From: Strigamia acuminata
Lineage: Eukaryota > Arthropoda > Chilopoda > Geophilomorpha > Linotaeniidae
Length of the DNA: 64,000 bases
Assembly: GCA_949358305.1 (NCBI GenBank)
Contig: OX442315.1
Coordinates: 13,790,427 to 13,854,426, forward strand
Direction: 5' to 3'
Part shown: piece after piece, positions 9,799 to 21,795 of the stretch
How positions within the stretch are numbered: position 1 is the stretch's first letter
Layout: every line of letters starts with the position of its first letter
Made by a program: the position numbers and the translations under genes
The notes under the pieces: model-generated
What the model was told of the DNA's origin: nothing
Seen by the model: only the letters and a program-made list of their open reading frames with translations
The model's database searches: none

Positions 9799-10620
9799 CT
9801 TGCAGTTGGCAATAAGTATCGATATGTAATGCAGTGTTTTAAGGGCTAATTAAAATTATTAAGTGCATTCAAAGTCAGAGTAGAATGTTGATCACGCGTG
9901 GAGAAGTTTTTATTTTCCTTTGCTTGGAATAGAAGCTCAATTTCTGCCACTGGAGAATCACTACACACAATACATCCTGCTTAGTTATTACTTTCTTAAG
10001 TGCTTCTCCAAATAATTCATTCAAATTAGTTTATTTTAAGTCCTTATAGAAAATATTAGGTGCATTGAAATTGAAAGATTCAATTTACTTGTATTGTTTT
10101 CGCTGTTTGTACAAATATAAATAGAACTCATTCATAAACATGCGTAACTATAAATTGGTGCATCCAATGTTTTTGATTCTGTGGCCCCATTGGGTGTGGT
10201 GTGTGGCCCCATATGCCCGCTTTTCCAGGGGGGGAGATGTGTCCGCCTAACAGCACTGCCACACATGGGTTGATGGAAGACTCTGATCCCTAGACAACGA
10301 TTAAAGGCCAAAACCCAACAATCCGGAGTCCCTGTGTCAATCATTTAAGTGAATATGCGTCCCTCCCAAGATGGGGATGCATCAGCTGAAAACAGCATGA
10401 TGATTGAAAAGTTTAACTCCTCAAACTACCTTTCTTTACAGCTGCTATATCTCTTTCCTGCATTATTCGCTAGTATATACAAATATACAAATGGTCATCC
10501 ATCTGGCTTGGATTCTTAATAAGACAAATTTCAGTAATACTCACTTTGAATTTAGTTGTAAAACCAAAACTTGATATCAACGAATCCAGTCATGGTTTTT
10601 ATTGCGGTTTTTTTGTATAC
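9799..10620. other. 5' flank of collagen-like gene 1 and a repeat fragment
   Basis: The part to about 10130 is conserved upstream of genes 2 to 5 (AAGTGCATTC, GAAGCTCAATTTCTGCCACT, AATTGAAAGATTCAATTTACTT) and so may hold promoter sequence for these minus-strand genes. I could not single out one TATA box. From about 10150 to 10350 lies a repeat (GTGGCCCCATTGGGTGTGG, TAACAGCACTGCCACACATG, TAGACAACGATTAAAGGCC). It recurs at 14663-14860 and, inverted, at 18640-18750. Confidence 0.6.
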
Positions 10621-10629
10621 AGAATGTAC

Positions 10630-10760
10630 TAGTATGTGGAGTGTCTCGTACTCCATTGGTCATTCCTGACTATTGTTTCATTTTGTGACGCTGCCCTTCC
10701 GCAGCGCCACCTATGTTTTGGACCATGAATAAACACTTATACAAATATTCCTGTATGTAA
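10630..10760 (+). repeat. LTR- or SINE-like repeat with AATAAA, copy 1
   Basis: TGTGGAGTGTCTCGTACTCC... through GCGCCACCTATGTTTTGGACC and AATAAACACTTATACAAATATTCC matches 15113-15235. It carries a poly(A) signal and no ORF. Class unknown. Confidence 0.55.
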
Positions 10761-10915
10761 TGCCTGCAGTGTTTTGCAGTGAAATTTTATGTACTTTTAT
10801 TGCCCTTGTGCACTCTCTCTCTTTTATTACCCTCTCTCTTTCAATGCGTGACCCCTAACAATTTTGTAACCAATCAGGGTGCTCATGTTGTTTACTTCCT
10901 TTGCTCTCCCTCAAG

Positions 10916-11905
10916 AATAAACTATACCCTGTCTGACCTTAAGAGTAAAGAAAATTCCAGCCTAATTATTCCATACTGTGGAGTATGTGAACCCACAAGC
11001 GAAAGTAGTTCCTTTCTATAGTTTGCGCCGCAGTATCTTGATGCTAAATTCGTACTGCGCATCCCATTCTGCGCAAACTATTTTTTAATTCCAGTTGTCG
11101 TTTAGCAGTAATAAACCTAATATTAGGCCTAATAATCCTAAAATAAAGTAAATAAACAACGGTATTTTGGTATGGCATTTTGGTTTGGCATTTTGGTATG
11201 GCATTTTGATTTGGCATTTTGGTATGGCATTTTGGTATGGTATTTTGGTATGGTATTTTGGTATGGTATTTTGGTATTTTGGTACGGTATTTTGGTATTT
11301 TGGTATAATATTTTGTATTTTGGTATGGTATTTTGTATTTTGGTATGGTATTTTGATATGGTATTTTGGAATGGTATTTTGCTACGGTATTTTGGTATTT
11401 TGGTATGGCATTTTGGTATTTTGGTACGGCATTTTGGTACCAATGGTATCAAAACATATTTGGTACCAAAACACATTTGGTACCAAAACATATTTGGTAT
11501 CAAAACACATTTGGTACCAAAACACATTTGGTATCAAAACACATTTGGTACCAAAACACATTTGGTACCAAAATACATTTGGTGCTAAAACACATTTGCT
11601 GCCAAAACATATTTGATACCAATGATACCAAAATACCATAGCAAAACAAAATACCGTACCAAAATACTGTACCAAAATACTGTACCAAAATACAAAAGAT
11701 CATACCAAAATACAAACATAACATATACTAAAATATCAAAATACCATTGTTTATTTACTTTATTTTAGGATTATCAGGCTTAATAAAACCTGATGTTTTA
11801 TTAAAACGTGGTGTATTGCTCTACTTTTCAGTATCACTACACCAGTGAAAAGGCCTCGACCAATGGGAATTTTCTTTACTCTTAAGGTCAGACAGAGTAT
11901 AGTTG
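10916..11905. mobile_element. Foldback element with internal hairpin minisatellite
   Basis: The left arm (10922-10961: CTATACCCTGTCTGACC..AAAGAAAATTCC) returns inverted at 11868-11903. A second arm pair is CCTAATAATCCTAAAATAAAG..AAACAA (about 11127-11158) against TTGTTTATTTACTTTATTTTAGG (11748-11771). Between them are two tandem arrays: TTTTGGTATGGTA-type repeats (11162-11450) and ACCAAAACACATTTGGT-type repeats (11450-11640), which are themselves near self-complementary. Long ORFs across the arrays arise from the repeat and are not genes. Related non-expanded copies lie at 43230-43510 and 59385-59590. Confidence 0.7.
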
Positions 11906-13153
11906 TAGTTGTAGTTAAGACACAGACCGACAATCACCTTCTTTCAACTGCTGCCCCAGCAGCTAAACACAAACTAAGAACACAACAATGCCTCGTGTCT
12001 GACTCCATCCAAACTACATTCAGTCACATCCACTACAATCCATGTCCATCAAGAAAAACCAAAGCACAAAACACACCAGTATGTATGCATATTTATGTAA
12101 GTATGGCAACATCCCATGTTTCTGTTTGCTGCTACCAGATTGCGTCATTTCTCGACATACTATTTGCATTACAAATGACGAAATAATCAAATGAATTAAT
12201 AAGTTATATTTATTTTAATGATAAAAAAACGTGCAATGAAACAAAATCCTAGCAAATGACAGAAAATGACAAATAAAAAATAATTAACAAAACTTGTGCC
12301 ATGAATTTCTTGCATATTCTCCCAAATTCTTATCCATGCACCTTGCTAACTAAAACAAACAAACAAACAATAAATACATTTTCAATCAATCAAAATTACA
12401 CAACAAAAAAAATTGAAGAAAAAAAACTACTGACACAAACTCGCAAAATTTAAATGCATTTAATTCAGTAGGTGAGTTTACTTTGAAATCCCAAAACCGA
12501 TTCCTTCAATTCTCTCCTGTTTCACTTGCTGAATGATTTTGAGAATTGGTATTGTAGAAAAACCGATTTTCATAATCCAAATTTGGGGCGAATTCTTTGA
12601 ACTTTGGCCTCAATTTCAATTCGTTTTTCTGGCAGCCATATTGAAATCTAACAGATCGGGAGCGAAAAGTTTTTGAAAAGAGGTAAGGTAAGTTTATCTG
12701 AATAATTTCTTATCAGGAAATGAGTACATTAATTTATTCACTTTCTGATAAATTTTTAAGGTTTATTAAAATTATATTACAAAATGAGTGATCTATTTTT
12801 AGATGCCATTTTGGGTTCAGTACTAGTTCTAGAATCAAGAGAACTTGATTCAAAACACATAAGCCACAACTGCACATGCTCAAGATTTACTAGGATCAAC
12901 TTATTCTAAGCCAATAACCGATCCAGTAATCAAGTTTTTATAATCGTCGTTCACAGTTTGAAATTGAATTAAATAACATGAGTACAAGTAGGACGTATAC
13001 GCAATCAAAAATTTTAATTTTAAAACGTCACAGCATCAGCAGCTGTAAAACAATTCGAAAACCAGATCACACAGAACTTCCCACATTGAATCTCAATCTT
13101 ACATGTCAGCAGCTTTTTTTAACTAAAAAAATCTTCAATTACTTACCTAATCT
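11906..13153. repeat. 3' flanking unit of collagen-like gene 2
   Basis: From about 12000 the order of conserved blocks is the same as in 7331-8412: CATATTTATGTAAGTATGGCAACATCCC, CCAGATTGCGTCATTTCTCGACATAC, ATGAGTGATCTATTTTTAGATGCC, then ACAGAACTTCCCACATTGAATC. No gene is supported. Confidence 0.65.
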
Positions 13154-14309
13154 TTATCGATCTTCACTCCCTTTAAACCACTCTCTCAAAATCAACTTCC
13201 ACTTCCGTCTTCCCCTACTGTCAACTCTATGTCCTCTTCTGCCACCTCTATGATGCCCTCTATGATGACCTCTATGATGCCCTCTTTTTCGCCTGTTAAT
13301 CCCATCATTTGCTATACTCCATCTGCCTCCACCATCGCTTCCGCCACTACCTTTGCCACCGGCTCCGCTCCCGGAACTGCCTCCATCAGTACCACTACCA
13401 CTGCGTGCACTTCCCCCAAAACCACCTCCTAATGTAGGCTGTTCGGGATCCTCACACACCTCTCCACTAATGGCTTTGCCAACAACACCACGCCTGCCAG
13501 GCACCCCGGGAAACCCAGGAACCCCAGGAGCCCCAGACGCCCCTGGAATGTTGTTGTTGTTGGTGGTGCCCCCATGAGCACCAGGCGTCCCAGGTTGCCC
13601 AGGTGTCCCCTGGTGAACAACACTTCCAGGAAATCCGGCAGCCCCAGGCAGCCCGGGAGGCCCTGGCAACCCGATCGTCCCAGGCGTCCCAATATCCCCA
13701 TGATACCCCTTAAGCCCAGGCCTTCCCCGATCCCCAGGCGGCCCAACAGCCCCAGGTGCCCCAGGATCTCCAGGCTCCCCAGCAGCCCCAGGATCTCCAC
13801 GAGCCCCATGCGACCCGGGAACCCCAGGCGCTCCAAATAAGAATCTGCCCGAAACATCTTCTGGCGCCGCAGGAACCCCAGGCCCCCCAGGCGGCCCAAC
13901 AGCCCCAGGTGCCCCGGGATCCCCAGGGTCCCCGGGATCCCCAGGCTCCCCGGCAGCCCCAGGCTCTCCACGAGCCCCAGGCGACCCGGGAACCCCAGGC
14001 TCTCCAAAGAATCTGCCCGAAACATCTTCAGGCGCTGCAGGAACCCCAGGCCCCACAGGTTGCCACAGAGTCCCAGACTGCCCGGGAGCCCCAGGTGCCT
14101 CAGATTCCTTAGGCAGACGAATTAAGGATCCTGCAGATAAGTACGGTCTTCTTTTGAGACGTTCATTGTAAATATTTTCAGGCAAAATATTGTGCAGGTA
14201 CAAGGACATCAATAAGAAACAAATCTGCAGCTGTAAAATAATCAGAAAATGAGAAAATCTTCAAGTTTTTGTAGTTTTTTTTATAAATGTTATTTACTTT
14301 GATCATCAT
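13154..14309 (-). CDS. Small secreted collagen-like protein 2 (exons 14298-14309, 13154-14224)
   Basis: The protein is about 360 aa. Exon 1 encodes M-M-I-K and exon 2 opens [17 protein letters not shown], the secretion signal, then [14 protein letters not shown]. The Gly-X-Y part is close to gene 1 but has a shorter Asn run and lacks the repeated GAAGAPGAA block. Two PEDVSGRF blocks interrupt the helix. The conserved lone Cys is in SGEVCEDPEQPT, and the basic tail ends [14 protein letters not shown]. Two acceptors six bases apart are possible (ACAG at the outer site, CTGCAG at the inner one); both keep frame. Its flanks match gene 1 on both sides, so it arose by tandem duplication. Confidence 0.85.
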
Positions 14310-16037
14310 GTAGTTGGCAATAAGTATCGGTATGTAATGCAGTGTTTTAAGTGCTAATAAAAATTATTAAGTGCATTCAAAATCAGAGTAGAATGTTGAT
14401 CATGCGTGGAAGAAGTTTTTATTTTCCTTTGCTTGGAATAGAAGCTCAATTTCTGCCACTGGAGAATCACTACACACAATACATCCTGCTTAGTTATTAC
14501 TTTCTTAAGTGCTTCTACAAATAATTCATTCAAATTAGTTTATTTTAAGTCCTTATAAAAATTATTAGCTGCATTAAAATTGAAAGATTCAATTTACTTG
14601 TATTGTTTTCGCTGTTTGTACAAATATAAATAGAACCCATTCATAAACATGCGTAACTATAAATTGGTGCATCCAATGTTTCTGATTCTGTGGCCCCATT
14701 GGGTGTGGTGTGTGGCCCCATATGCCCGCTTTTCCAGGGGGGGAGATGTGTCCGCCTAACAGCACTGCCACACATGGGTTGATGAAAGACTCCGATCCCT
14801 AGACAACGATTAAAGGCCAAAACCCAACAATCCGGAGTCCCTGTGTCAATCATTTAAGTGAATATGCGTCACTCCCAAGATGTGGATGCATCAGCTGAAA
14901 ATAGCATAATGATTGAAAAGTTTAACTCCTCAAACTACCTTTCTTTACAGCTGCTACACCTCTTTCCTGCATTTTTCGCTAGTATATACAAATATACAAA
15001 TGGTCATCCATCTGGCTTGGATTCTTAATAAGACAAATTTTAGTAATACTCACTATCAACGAATCCAGTCATGGTTTTTATTGCGTTTTTTTTGTATACA
15101 GTATGTAAGATATGTGGAGTGTCTCGCACTCCATTGGTCACTCCTGGCCATTGTTTCATTTTGTGACGCTGTCCTTGCGCAGCGCCACCTATGTTTTTGA
15201 CCATGAATAAACACTTATACAAATATTCCCGTGTGTGATGCTTCGAGTCTGACTCCATCCAAACTACATTCAGTCACATCCACTCCAATCCATGTCCATC
15301 AAGAAAAACCAAAGCACAAAACACACCAGTATGTATGCATATTTATGTAAGTATGGCAACATCCCATGTTTCTGTTTGCTGCTACCAGATGGCGTCATTT
15401 CTCGACATACTATTTGCATTACAAATGACGAAATTATCAAATGAATTAATAAGTTATATTTATTTTAATGATAAAAAACGTGCAATGAAACAAAATCCTA
15501 CCAAATGATAGAAAATGACAAATAAAAAATAATTAACAAAACTTGTGCCATGAATTTCTTGCATATTTTCCCAAATTCTCATCCATGCACCTTGCTAACT
15601 AAAACAAACAAACAATTAATAGATTTTCAATTAATCAAAATTACACAACAAAAAAAAATAGAAAAAAAAACTACTGACACAAACTCGCAAAATTTAAACT
15701 ACGCATTTAATTCAGTGGGTGAGTTCACTTTCAAATCCCAAAATCGATTCTTTCAATTCTCTCCTGTCTCACTGGCTGAAATGATTTTGAGAATTGGGAT
15801 TGTAGAAAAACCAATTTTCAAAATCTACATTTGGGGCGAATTCTTTAGACTTTGCCCTCGATTTCAATTCGTTTTTTACCTATACGCAATCAAAAATTAT
15901 AATTTTAGAACGTCACAGCGTCAGCAGCTGTAAAACAATTCGAAAAACTGAACACACAGAACTTCCCACATTGAATCTCAATCTCACACGTCAGCAGCTT
16001 TTTTTAACTAAAAAATCTTCAATTTCTTACCAAATAT
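14310..16037. repeat. Gene 2 upstream flank, repeat copies and 3' flank of gene 3
   Basis: It repeats the layout of 9799-10760: conserved 5' flank to 14640, the GTGGCCCCATTGGG repeat at 14663-14860, and the TGTGGAGTGTCTCG repeat at 15113-15235. The 3' flanking unit of gene 3 follows from about 15240. The 3' unit is shorter than in genes 1 and 2: the block around ATGAGTGATCTATTTTTAGA is missing. No gene is seen. Confidence 0.65.
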
Positions 16038-17106
16038 TTATCGATTTTCACTCCCTTTAAACCACTCGCTCAAAATCAATTTCCACTTCCGTCTTCCCCT
16101 ACTGTCAACTCTATGTCCTCTTCTGCCACCTCTATGATGCCCTCTATGATGACCTCTATGATGCCCTCTTTTTCGCCTGTTAATCCCATCATTTGCTATA
16201 CTCCATCTGCCTCCACCATCGCTTCCGCCACTACCTTTGCCACCGGCTCCGCTCCCGGAACTGCCTCTGCCAGCACCACTACCACTGCCTGCACCTCCCC
16301 CAAAACCACCTCCTAATCTAGGCTGCCCGCGAACCCTACACACCTTTCCACCAATGGCTTTGCCATCAATACTGCGCCTGCCAGGCACCCCGGGAACCCC
16401 AGGAACCCCAGACGCCCCTGGAGCGCCGGCGTTGTTGTTGTTGTTGGTCCCGGGAGTTCCAGGCGTCCCGGGTGTCCCAGGCTGCCCTGCACTGCTAATA
16501 ACCGTTCCAGGTGCTCCGGGAGCCCCTGGCAGCCCGGGAGCCCCTGGTGGCCCGATTATCCCAGGCGTCCCGATAGCCCCATAATCCCCAAGAGCCCCAA
16601 CCTTTCCGCGATCTCCAGGCGGACCGTCAGGCCCATCTGGCCCAGGCGGCCCGTCAGGCCCAGGTGGCCCAGGCTCCCCTTGACCCCCAGGCGCCCCGGG
16701 CTTCCCAGGCATTCCTACGAATTTGGCCGAAACACCAGCAGGTTTCCCAGGAACCTCAGGCCCCACAGGTTTCCCAGGAACCTCAGGCCCCACAGGTTTC
16801 GCCACAGCACCAGGAAGCTTAGGCCCCACAGGTTTCGCCACAGCACCAGGCGCCTTAGATCCCTTAGATCCCTTAGATCCCTTAGATCCCTTAGATCCCT
16901 TAGATCCCTTAGCCAGGCGAAATGCGGGTTCTGCAGAGAAGTGTGCTCTTCGTTTGAGACGTTCATTGTTAATATGTTCAGGCAAAATAATGTGTAGATA
17001 CAAGGACATCAATAAGAAACCAATCTGCAGCTGTAAGATAATAACAAAATGAGAAAATGTTCAAGTTTTTGTAGTTTTTTTTAGAAATGTTATTTACTTT
17101 GATCAT
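16038..17106 (-). CDS. Small secreted collagen-like protein 3 (exons 17098-17106, 16038-17024)
   Basis: The protein is about 331 aa with M-I-K in exon 1 and [17 protein letters not shown] at the start of exon 2. After [20 protein letters not shown] comes a run of six Gly-Ser-Lys triplets, unlike its neighbours. KPVGPEVPG repeats follow, then a Gly-X-Y domain with GPPGPDG-type triplets and a short Asn run. The Cys is kept in GKVCRVRGQPRLGGG. The C-terminus shares [18 protein letters not shown] and [17 protein letters not shown]. The two PEDVSGRF interruptions of genes 1 and 2 are absent, so the helical region differs most in its N-terminal half. It is probably secreted and trimeric. Confidence 0.85.
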
Positions 17107-18540
17107 CTTGCAGTTGGGAATAAGTATCGGTATGTATTGCAGTGTTTTAAGTGCTAATTAAAGTTATTAGGTGCATTCAGAATGTTGATCATGAGTGGAA
17201 GAAATTATTAGTTTCCTTAGCTCAGCAAAGTAGCTCAATTTCTGCCACTAGAGATTTACTTCACACAATAGTAGTAGATCCTGCTTGGTCATTAATTTCT
17301 TAAGTGCTTCTATAAATAATTCATTCAAGTTAGTTAGTTCTTAAAAAAAGTATTAGGTGCATTGAAATTGAAAGATTCAATTTACTTTGTATTGTTTTTG
17401 CTGTTTGTTGAAATATAAATAGAACCCATAAACACGCGAAACTATAAATTAGTGCATTCAATGTTTCTGATTCCGTGGTTTTTCATGTTTCTATAAACAG
17501 CAAAAACGGATCATTGGTATAAATAAAAAGCTTATAAAATGTTAAACATGATGAAATATGGTGTAAATAATAAATTTGTTTTTGTTAAATTTAGATTTTT
17601 ATCCATATTAAATTCTGTAATTAGCATTCAGTTTTGCTGTTATAAAACCGCAATTTGAATGGGGTGTGCTGTTATTAACCGTTTTAGTGCAATAATTAAA
17701 TTAGTGCATCAAATTCAGCTCACTGTGCAGCCCTGCTGAGCAGATCCGAAGTGTGCTAGACCCGTTTCATGGATTCTGGAATACTCTTGAATTCACCTTC
17801 CAACTTAGTGCATGCATTGTCACTCCTCTCCAAAGAGAAGTATTGACTTGTGTTTTAGTTTGGGTGATTTGAGACTTCTGCTGTTTTATCAAAACCAGCC
17901 ATCCGTGTGTGTCAACACTTGCTGTTGATTCACGTCTATTTTGTATCTTGTGATGTCTGATTACGATCAGGGCGCTCACCATCAACGAAGACCACAGTCG
18001 AGCTGCTCCCAGTCATTCTCCGCCATTCTCTTCACAACCGTTTTCATTGTTCTCATTTTATTGTTCAATTCCTAGCCTAGCTTATTAGTTTGTTCATTGT
18101 AATTATTCATTTTATTATTAATTTATTTATTGTATTTAATCCGAATAAATTATCCGTGATATTTTTATATAATTTTTTTGCAATCATTTAACCTAGACAC
18201 TTAATTGATTATTCATTTATAGAAACCAAGTCTGTTAAACACCATTTCGACAGTGAATAACCCGGATCACTGCAAGTTTAGCATTGGTTTTAGTACATTG
18301 TTTATAAATTACAAAAAATTATTGACAAATTTCAAATTTATATTAAGTTTATTACGATAATAAATGAAGGGTTAACTTGTACAAGAATTTATAAGACTTT
18401 TTAAACTATGACAAAGTTGTATGTTCTACAACTCTTTTGTTATAAATAAATCTTTTATTTTACCAGTGGAAGGCAAAGACTTAACTTTTCCATTTTTGAG
18501 CCTGTTTAGAGTCGTGTAGTTTTAAGGTCTCATGCTCCAT
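17107..18540. other. 5' flank of collagen-like gene 3 with an LTR-like fragment
   Basis: The first 350 bases match the other collagen upstream flanks. From about 17690 a block (AGCAGATCCGAAGTGTGCTAG..., CCAACTTAGTGCATGCATTG, CTCCGCCATTCTC, AACCCGGATCACTGCA ending at 18274) resembles an LTR whose end matches the LTR at 4752-5816. The same block stands at 22390-22915 beside gene 4. It is noncoding. Confidence 0.6.
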
Positions 18541-19150
18541 CTTGCAAGTAAATGGCAATAACATATCCCATCATTTCAATTGTGGCTGGATATGGTCTTA
18601 CCCACTGCAGTATGGGGATTTACTACAATGGGAGGGATGCTTACCCACTTAAGAACGAGACAGGGACTCCAGGTTGTTGGGTTTTGACCTTTAATCCGTT
18701 GTCTAGGGGAGGGGTCACCTATCTCACTGTGTGGCAGTGCTGTTAGGCACGCTACACCGGCAACCGTCTCGTCACACACAGAACCTAAGTTCCATGAGTG
18801 ACATAATCGGTTAGTTCGGACGAACATTCTGCCGTACCTACCCCGTACGACCCATGTAGCCGCTCATGGGGGCTGTAACAGGCACATCTTCCTGCTACTG
18901 AGCGTCACAGTGTTGAATGGTGAGAGGAGCATAATCAGCAGTTGTCTCTGCTGGAGTTAGGACCGTGGCAACTCTCCCTACATGTCCTCACCCTGTGCTT
19001 TCCCAGAAACGACTCTCTCATCACACCACTCAGCTCCCTTCTCCTCTGCTAAGCCGGTCCACTCCGTGAGGGGGAAGGCTTGGGGCCACTAGGCGGTGTG
19101 TGGAGTGACGCAGGTCACCAAGGGTGGCCAAGCGGTCACACAATAAACTA
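18541..19150. repeat. GC-rich repeat fragment, inverted relative to copies at 10.2 and 14.7 kb
   Basis: 18640-18750 (ACAGGGACTCCAGGTTGTTGGG, TTTAATCCGTTGTCTAGGGG, GTGGCAGTGCTGTTAGGC) is the reverse complement of the repeats at 10240-10345 and 14740-14860. The element continues to about 19150 with GC-rich unique sequence. It looks like a non-LTR or SINE-type fragment. No intact frame is present. Confidence 0.55.
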
Positions 19151-20645
19151 ACGAATTTTATGGCTTGCTTGTTTGAGCACAATTATGCCTTTATTCGTGT
19201 TTTAAGATGTGGATTTATTATCTGAAAACAGCATGAAAATTGAATAGTTTGACTGTTTTATGGCTGTTTTGGTGTCCATTCTGTTTATAGAAATACCAAA
19301 AAACGTTAAAAAAAGAAAATTTGAATGCATCTAATGAAAATTCTCAAATTTGCTCCAATCGATCCAGATTCATCAACAGGCAAGACAGAATAATTTGTCA
19401 CACTGTTTTACTCAAATGGTCGTCCATCTTTACTCCGATTCTTAAAAAGACAAATTTTAGTAATACTCACTAGCAGCAATTTTGAATTTAGTTGTAAAAA
19501 CCAAAACTTGATATCAACGACTCCAGACATGTTTTTTTTTCTTCGGTTTTTTTGTATACAGTATGTATGTATGCATATTTATGTACGTATGGCAACATCC
19601 CAAGTTTCTGTTTCCTGCTACCAGATGATGTCACTTCTCGACATACTATTTGCAATACAAATGACGAAATTACCAAATACATCAACAAATAATGTATATT
19701 TTAATTAAAAAAATGGGCAAAGAAACAAATCCTACCAAATAACACAAATTCACAAATAAAAAATAAGTAATAAAACTTGTGCCAAGAATTTATTGAATAT
19801 CTTCCAAAATTCTCATCCATGCATCTTGTTAACTAAAATAAAGAAAACAATTAATATATTATCAATTAATCAAAATTACACAACAATAATAAAAATTAAT
19901 AAAAAATTACTGACACAAACTTGCAAAAATTATGCCCATTTTTATAATTTCAAATCGAAAAACTGATTCTCTCGCTTCTCTCCCAATTCTCTGACGAAAA
20001 TTATTTGTACGTGTTATAATTTTGACTATTGGATTATTGAAAAACCGGTTCTCATAATCTACATTTAGGGCTGTTTCTTTGGACGTTGACCTCGATTTCA
20101 ATTCGTTTTTCTGTCAGCCATATTGAAATGTAATACATCGATGGTGGGAACTTGTTGCAAAGTGGTAAGGTAAGTTTATCTGAATAATTTTTTATCAGGA
20201 AATGAGTACATTAACTTATTTATTTCCTGATAAGAAATTGTTTGCAGATTTATTACAATTACATTAAAAATTGCATGATCTCTTTTCTAGACGCCATTTT
20301 GGGTTAAGAACTAGTTCTGGATTCAAGAGAACTTGATTCAGAACGCATAAGCCACAACTGCGCATGCTCAAGATTTATTAGAATCAACTAATTTTAAGCC
20401 AATAACCGATTCCGTATTCAAGTTTTTTTAATCGTCTTTTCTCAATTCGATATTGAATGCACCTGATGTAAATAACATGAGTAGACCTATACGCAATCAA
20501 AAATTATAATTTTAGAACGTCACAGCGTCAGCAGCTGTAAAACAATTCGAAAAACTAAACACACAGAACTTCCTACATTGAATCTCAATCTCACATGTCA
20601 GCTGCTTTTTTTAACTAAAAAAATCTTCAATTACTTACCACATCT
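19151..20645. repeat. 3' flanking unit of collagen-like gene 4
   Basis: From 19547 (TTTTTTTGTATACAGTATG) the blocks are the same as in the other collagen 3' flanks, up to the gene end. The stretch 19151-19540 is AT-rich and shares its 19300-19520 part with 22920-23160. No gene is supported. Confidence 0.65.
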
Positions 20646-21795
20646 TTATCGATTTTCACTCCCTTTAAACCACTCGCTCAAAATCAATTTCCACTTCCGT
20701 CTTCCCCTACTGTCAACTCTATGTCCTCTTCTGCCACCTCTATGATGCCCTTTGTGATGACCTCTATGATGCCCTCTTTTTCGCCTGTTAATCCCATCAT
20801 TTGCTTTACTCCATCTGTCTCCACCATCGCTTCCGCCACTGCCTTTGCCACTGCCACCGCTTTTGGAACTGCCTCTATCAGTACCACTACCACTGCCTGC
20901 ACCTCCCCCAAAACCACCTCCTAATGTAGGCTGTTCGGGAACCTCACACACCTCTTCATCAATGGCTTTGCCATCCATACTGCGCCTGCCAGGCACCCCG
21001 GGAACCCCAGGAACCCCAGATGCCCCTGGAGCGCCGTTGTTGTTGTTGTTGGTGGACCCGGGAGTTCCAGGCGTCCCGGGTTGCCCAGGCTGCCCTGAAC
21101 TACTAACAACCGATCCAGGAAATCCGGCAGCCCCAGGCATCCCGGGAGGCCCTGGCGGCCCGATCATCCCAGGCGTCCCGATATCCCCATGATACCCCTT
21201 AAGCCCTGGCCTACCCCGATCCCCAGGCGGCCCGACAGCCCCAGGTGCCCCGGGATCTCCAGGCTCCCCAGCAGCCCCAGGATCTCCACGAGCCCCATGC
21301 GACCCGGAGGCCCCAGGCGCTCCAAATAAGAATCTGCCCGAAACATCTTCAGACGCCGCAAGAACCCCTGGCCCCCCAGGCAGCCCGACAGCCCCAGGTG
21401 CCCCGGGATCTCCAGGCTCTCCGGCAGCCCCAGGCTCTCCACGAGCCCCAGGCTCCCCGGCAGCCCCAGGCTCTCCACGAGCCCCAGGCGACGCGGGAGC
21501 CCCAAGCCCTCCAAAAAATCTACCCGAAACATCTTCAGGTGCCGCAGGAACCCCAGGCCCCACAGGTTGTCCCACAGCACCAGGCGCCGCAGATCCCTCA
21601 GACAGGCGAAATGCGGGTTCTGCAGAGAAGTGTGCTCTTCTTTTGAGACGTTCATTGTTAATATTTTCAGGCAAAATAATGTGTAGATACAAGGACATCA
21701 ATAAGAAACCAATCTGCAGCCGTAAAATAAAAACAAAATGAGAAAATGTTCAAGTGTTTGTAGTTTTTTTTATGAATGTTATTTACTTTGATCAT
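20646..21795 (-). CDS. Small secreted collagen-like protein 4 (exons 21787-21795, 20646-21713)
   Basis: The protein is about 358 aa. Exon 1 gives M-I-K, exon 2 [17 protein letters not shown], then [17 protein letters not shown]. Two PEDVSGRF-type blocks are kept (one is SEDVSGRF) and [13 protein letters not shown] is doubled. The helix ends in a short Asn run, then [16 protein letters not shown] with the single Cys, a Gly/Ser part and the basic tail [17 protein letters not shown]. As in gene 1, the outer acceptor is mutated to ACGG, so the inner CTGCAG must be used. It is nearest to genes 1 and 2 in the middle and to gene 3 at the C-terminus, which suggests exchange between copies. Confidence 0.85.

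Noticed and set aside
10779-11021. 80-aa frame with a signal-like start
   Set aside because: It runs into the left arm of a foldback element that is repeated inverted 900 bases away; no promoter or paralogue.
11167-11724. Several 70-150-aa frames over the TTTTGGTATGG array
   Set aside because: The tandem units keep all frames open on both strands; these are repeat artefacts.
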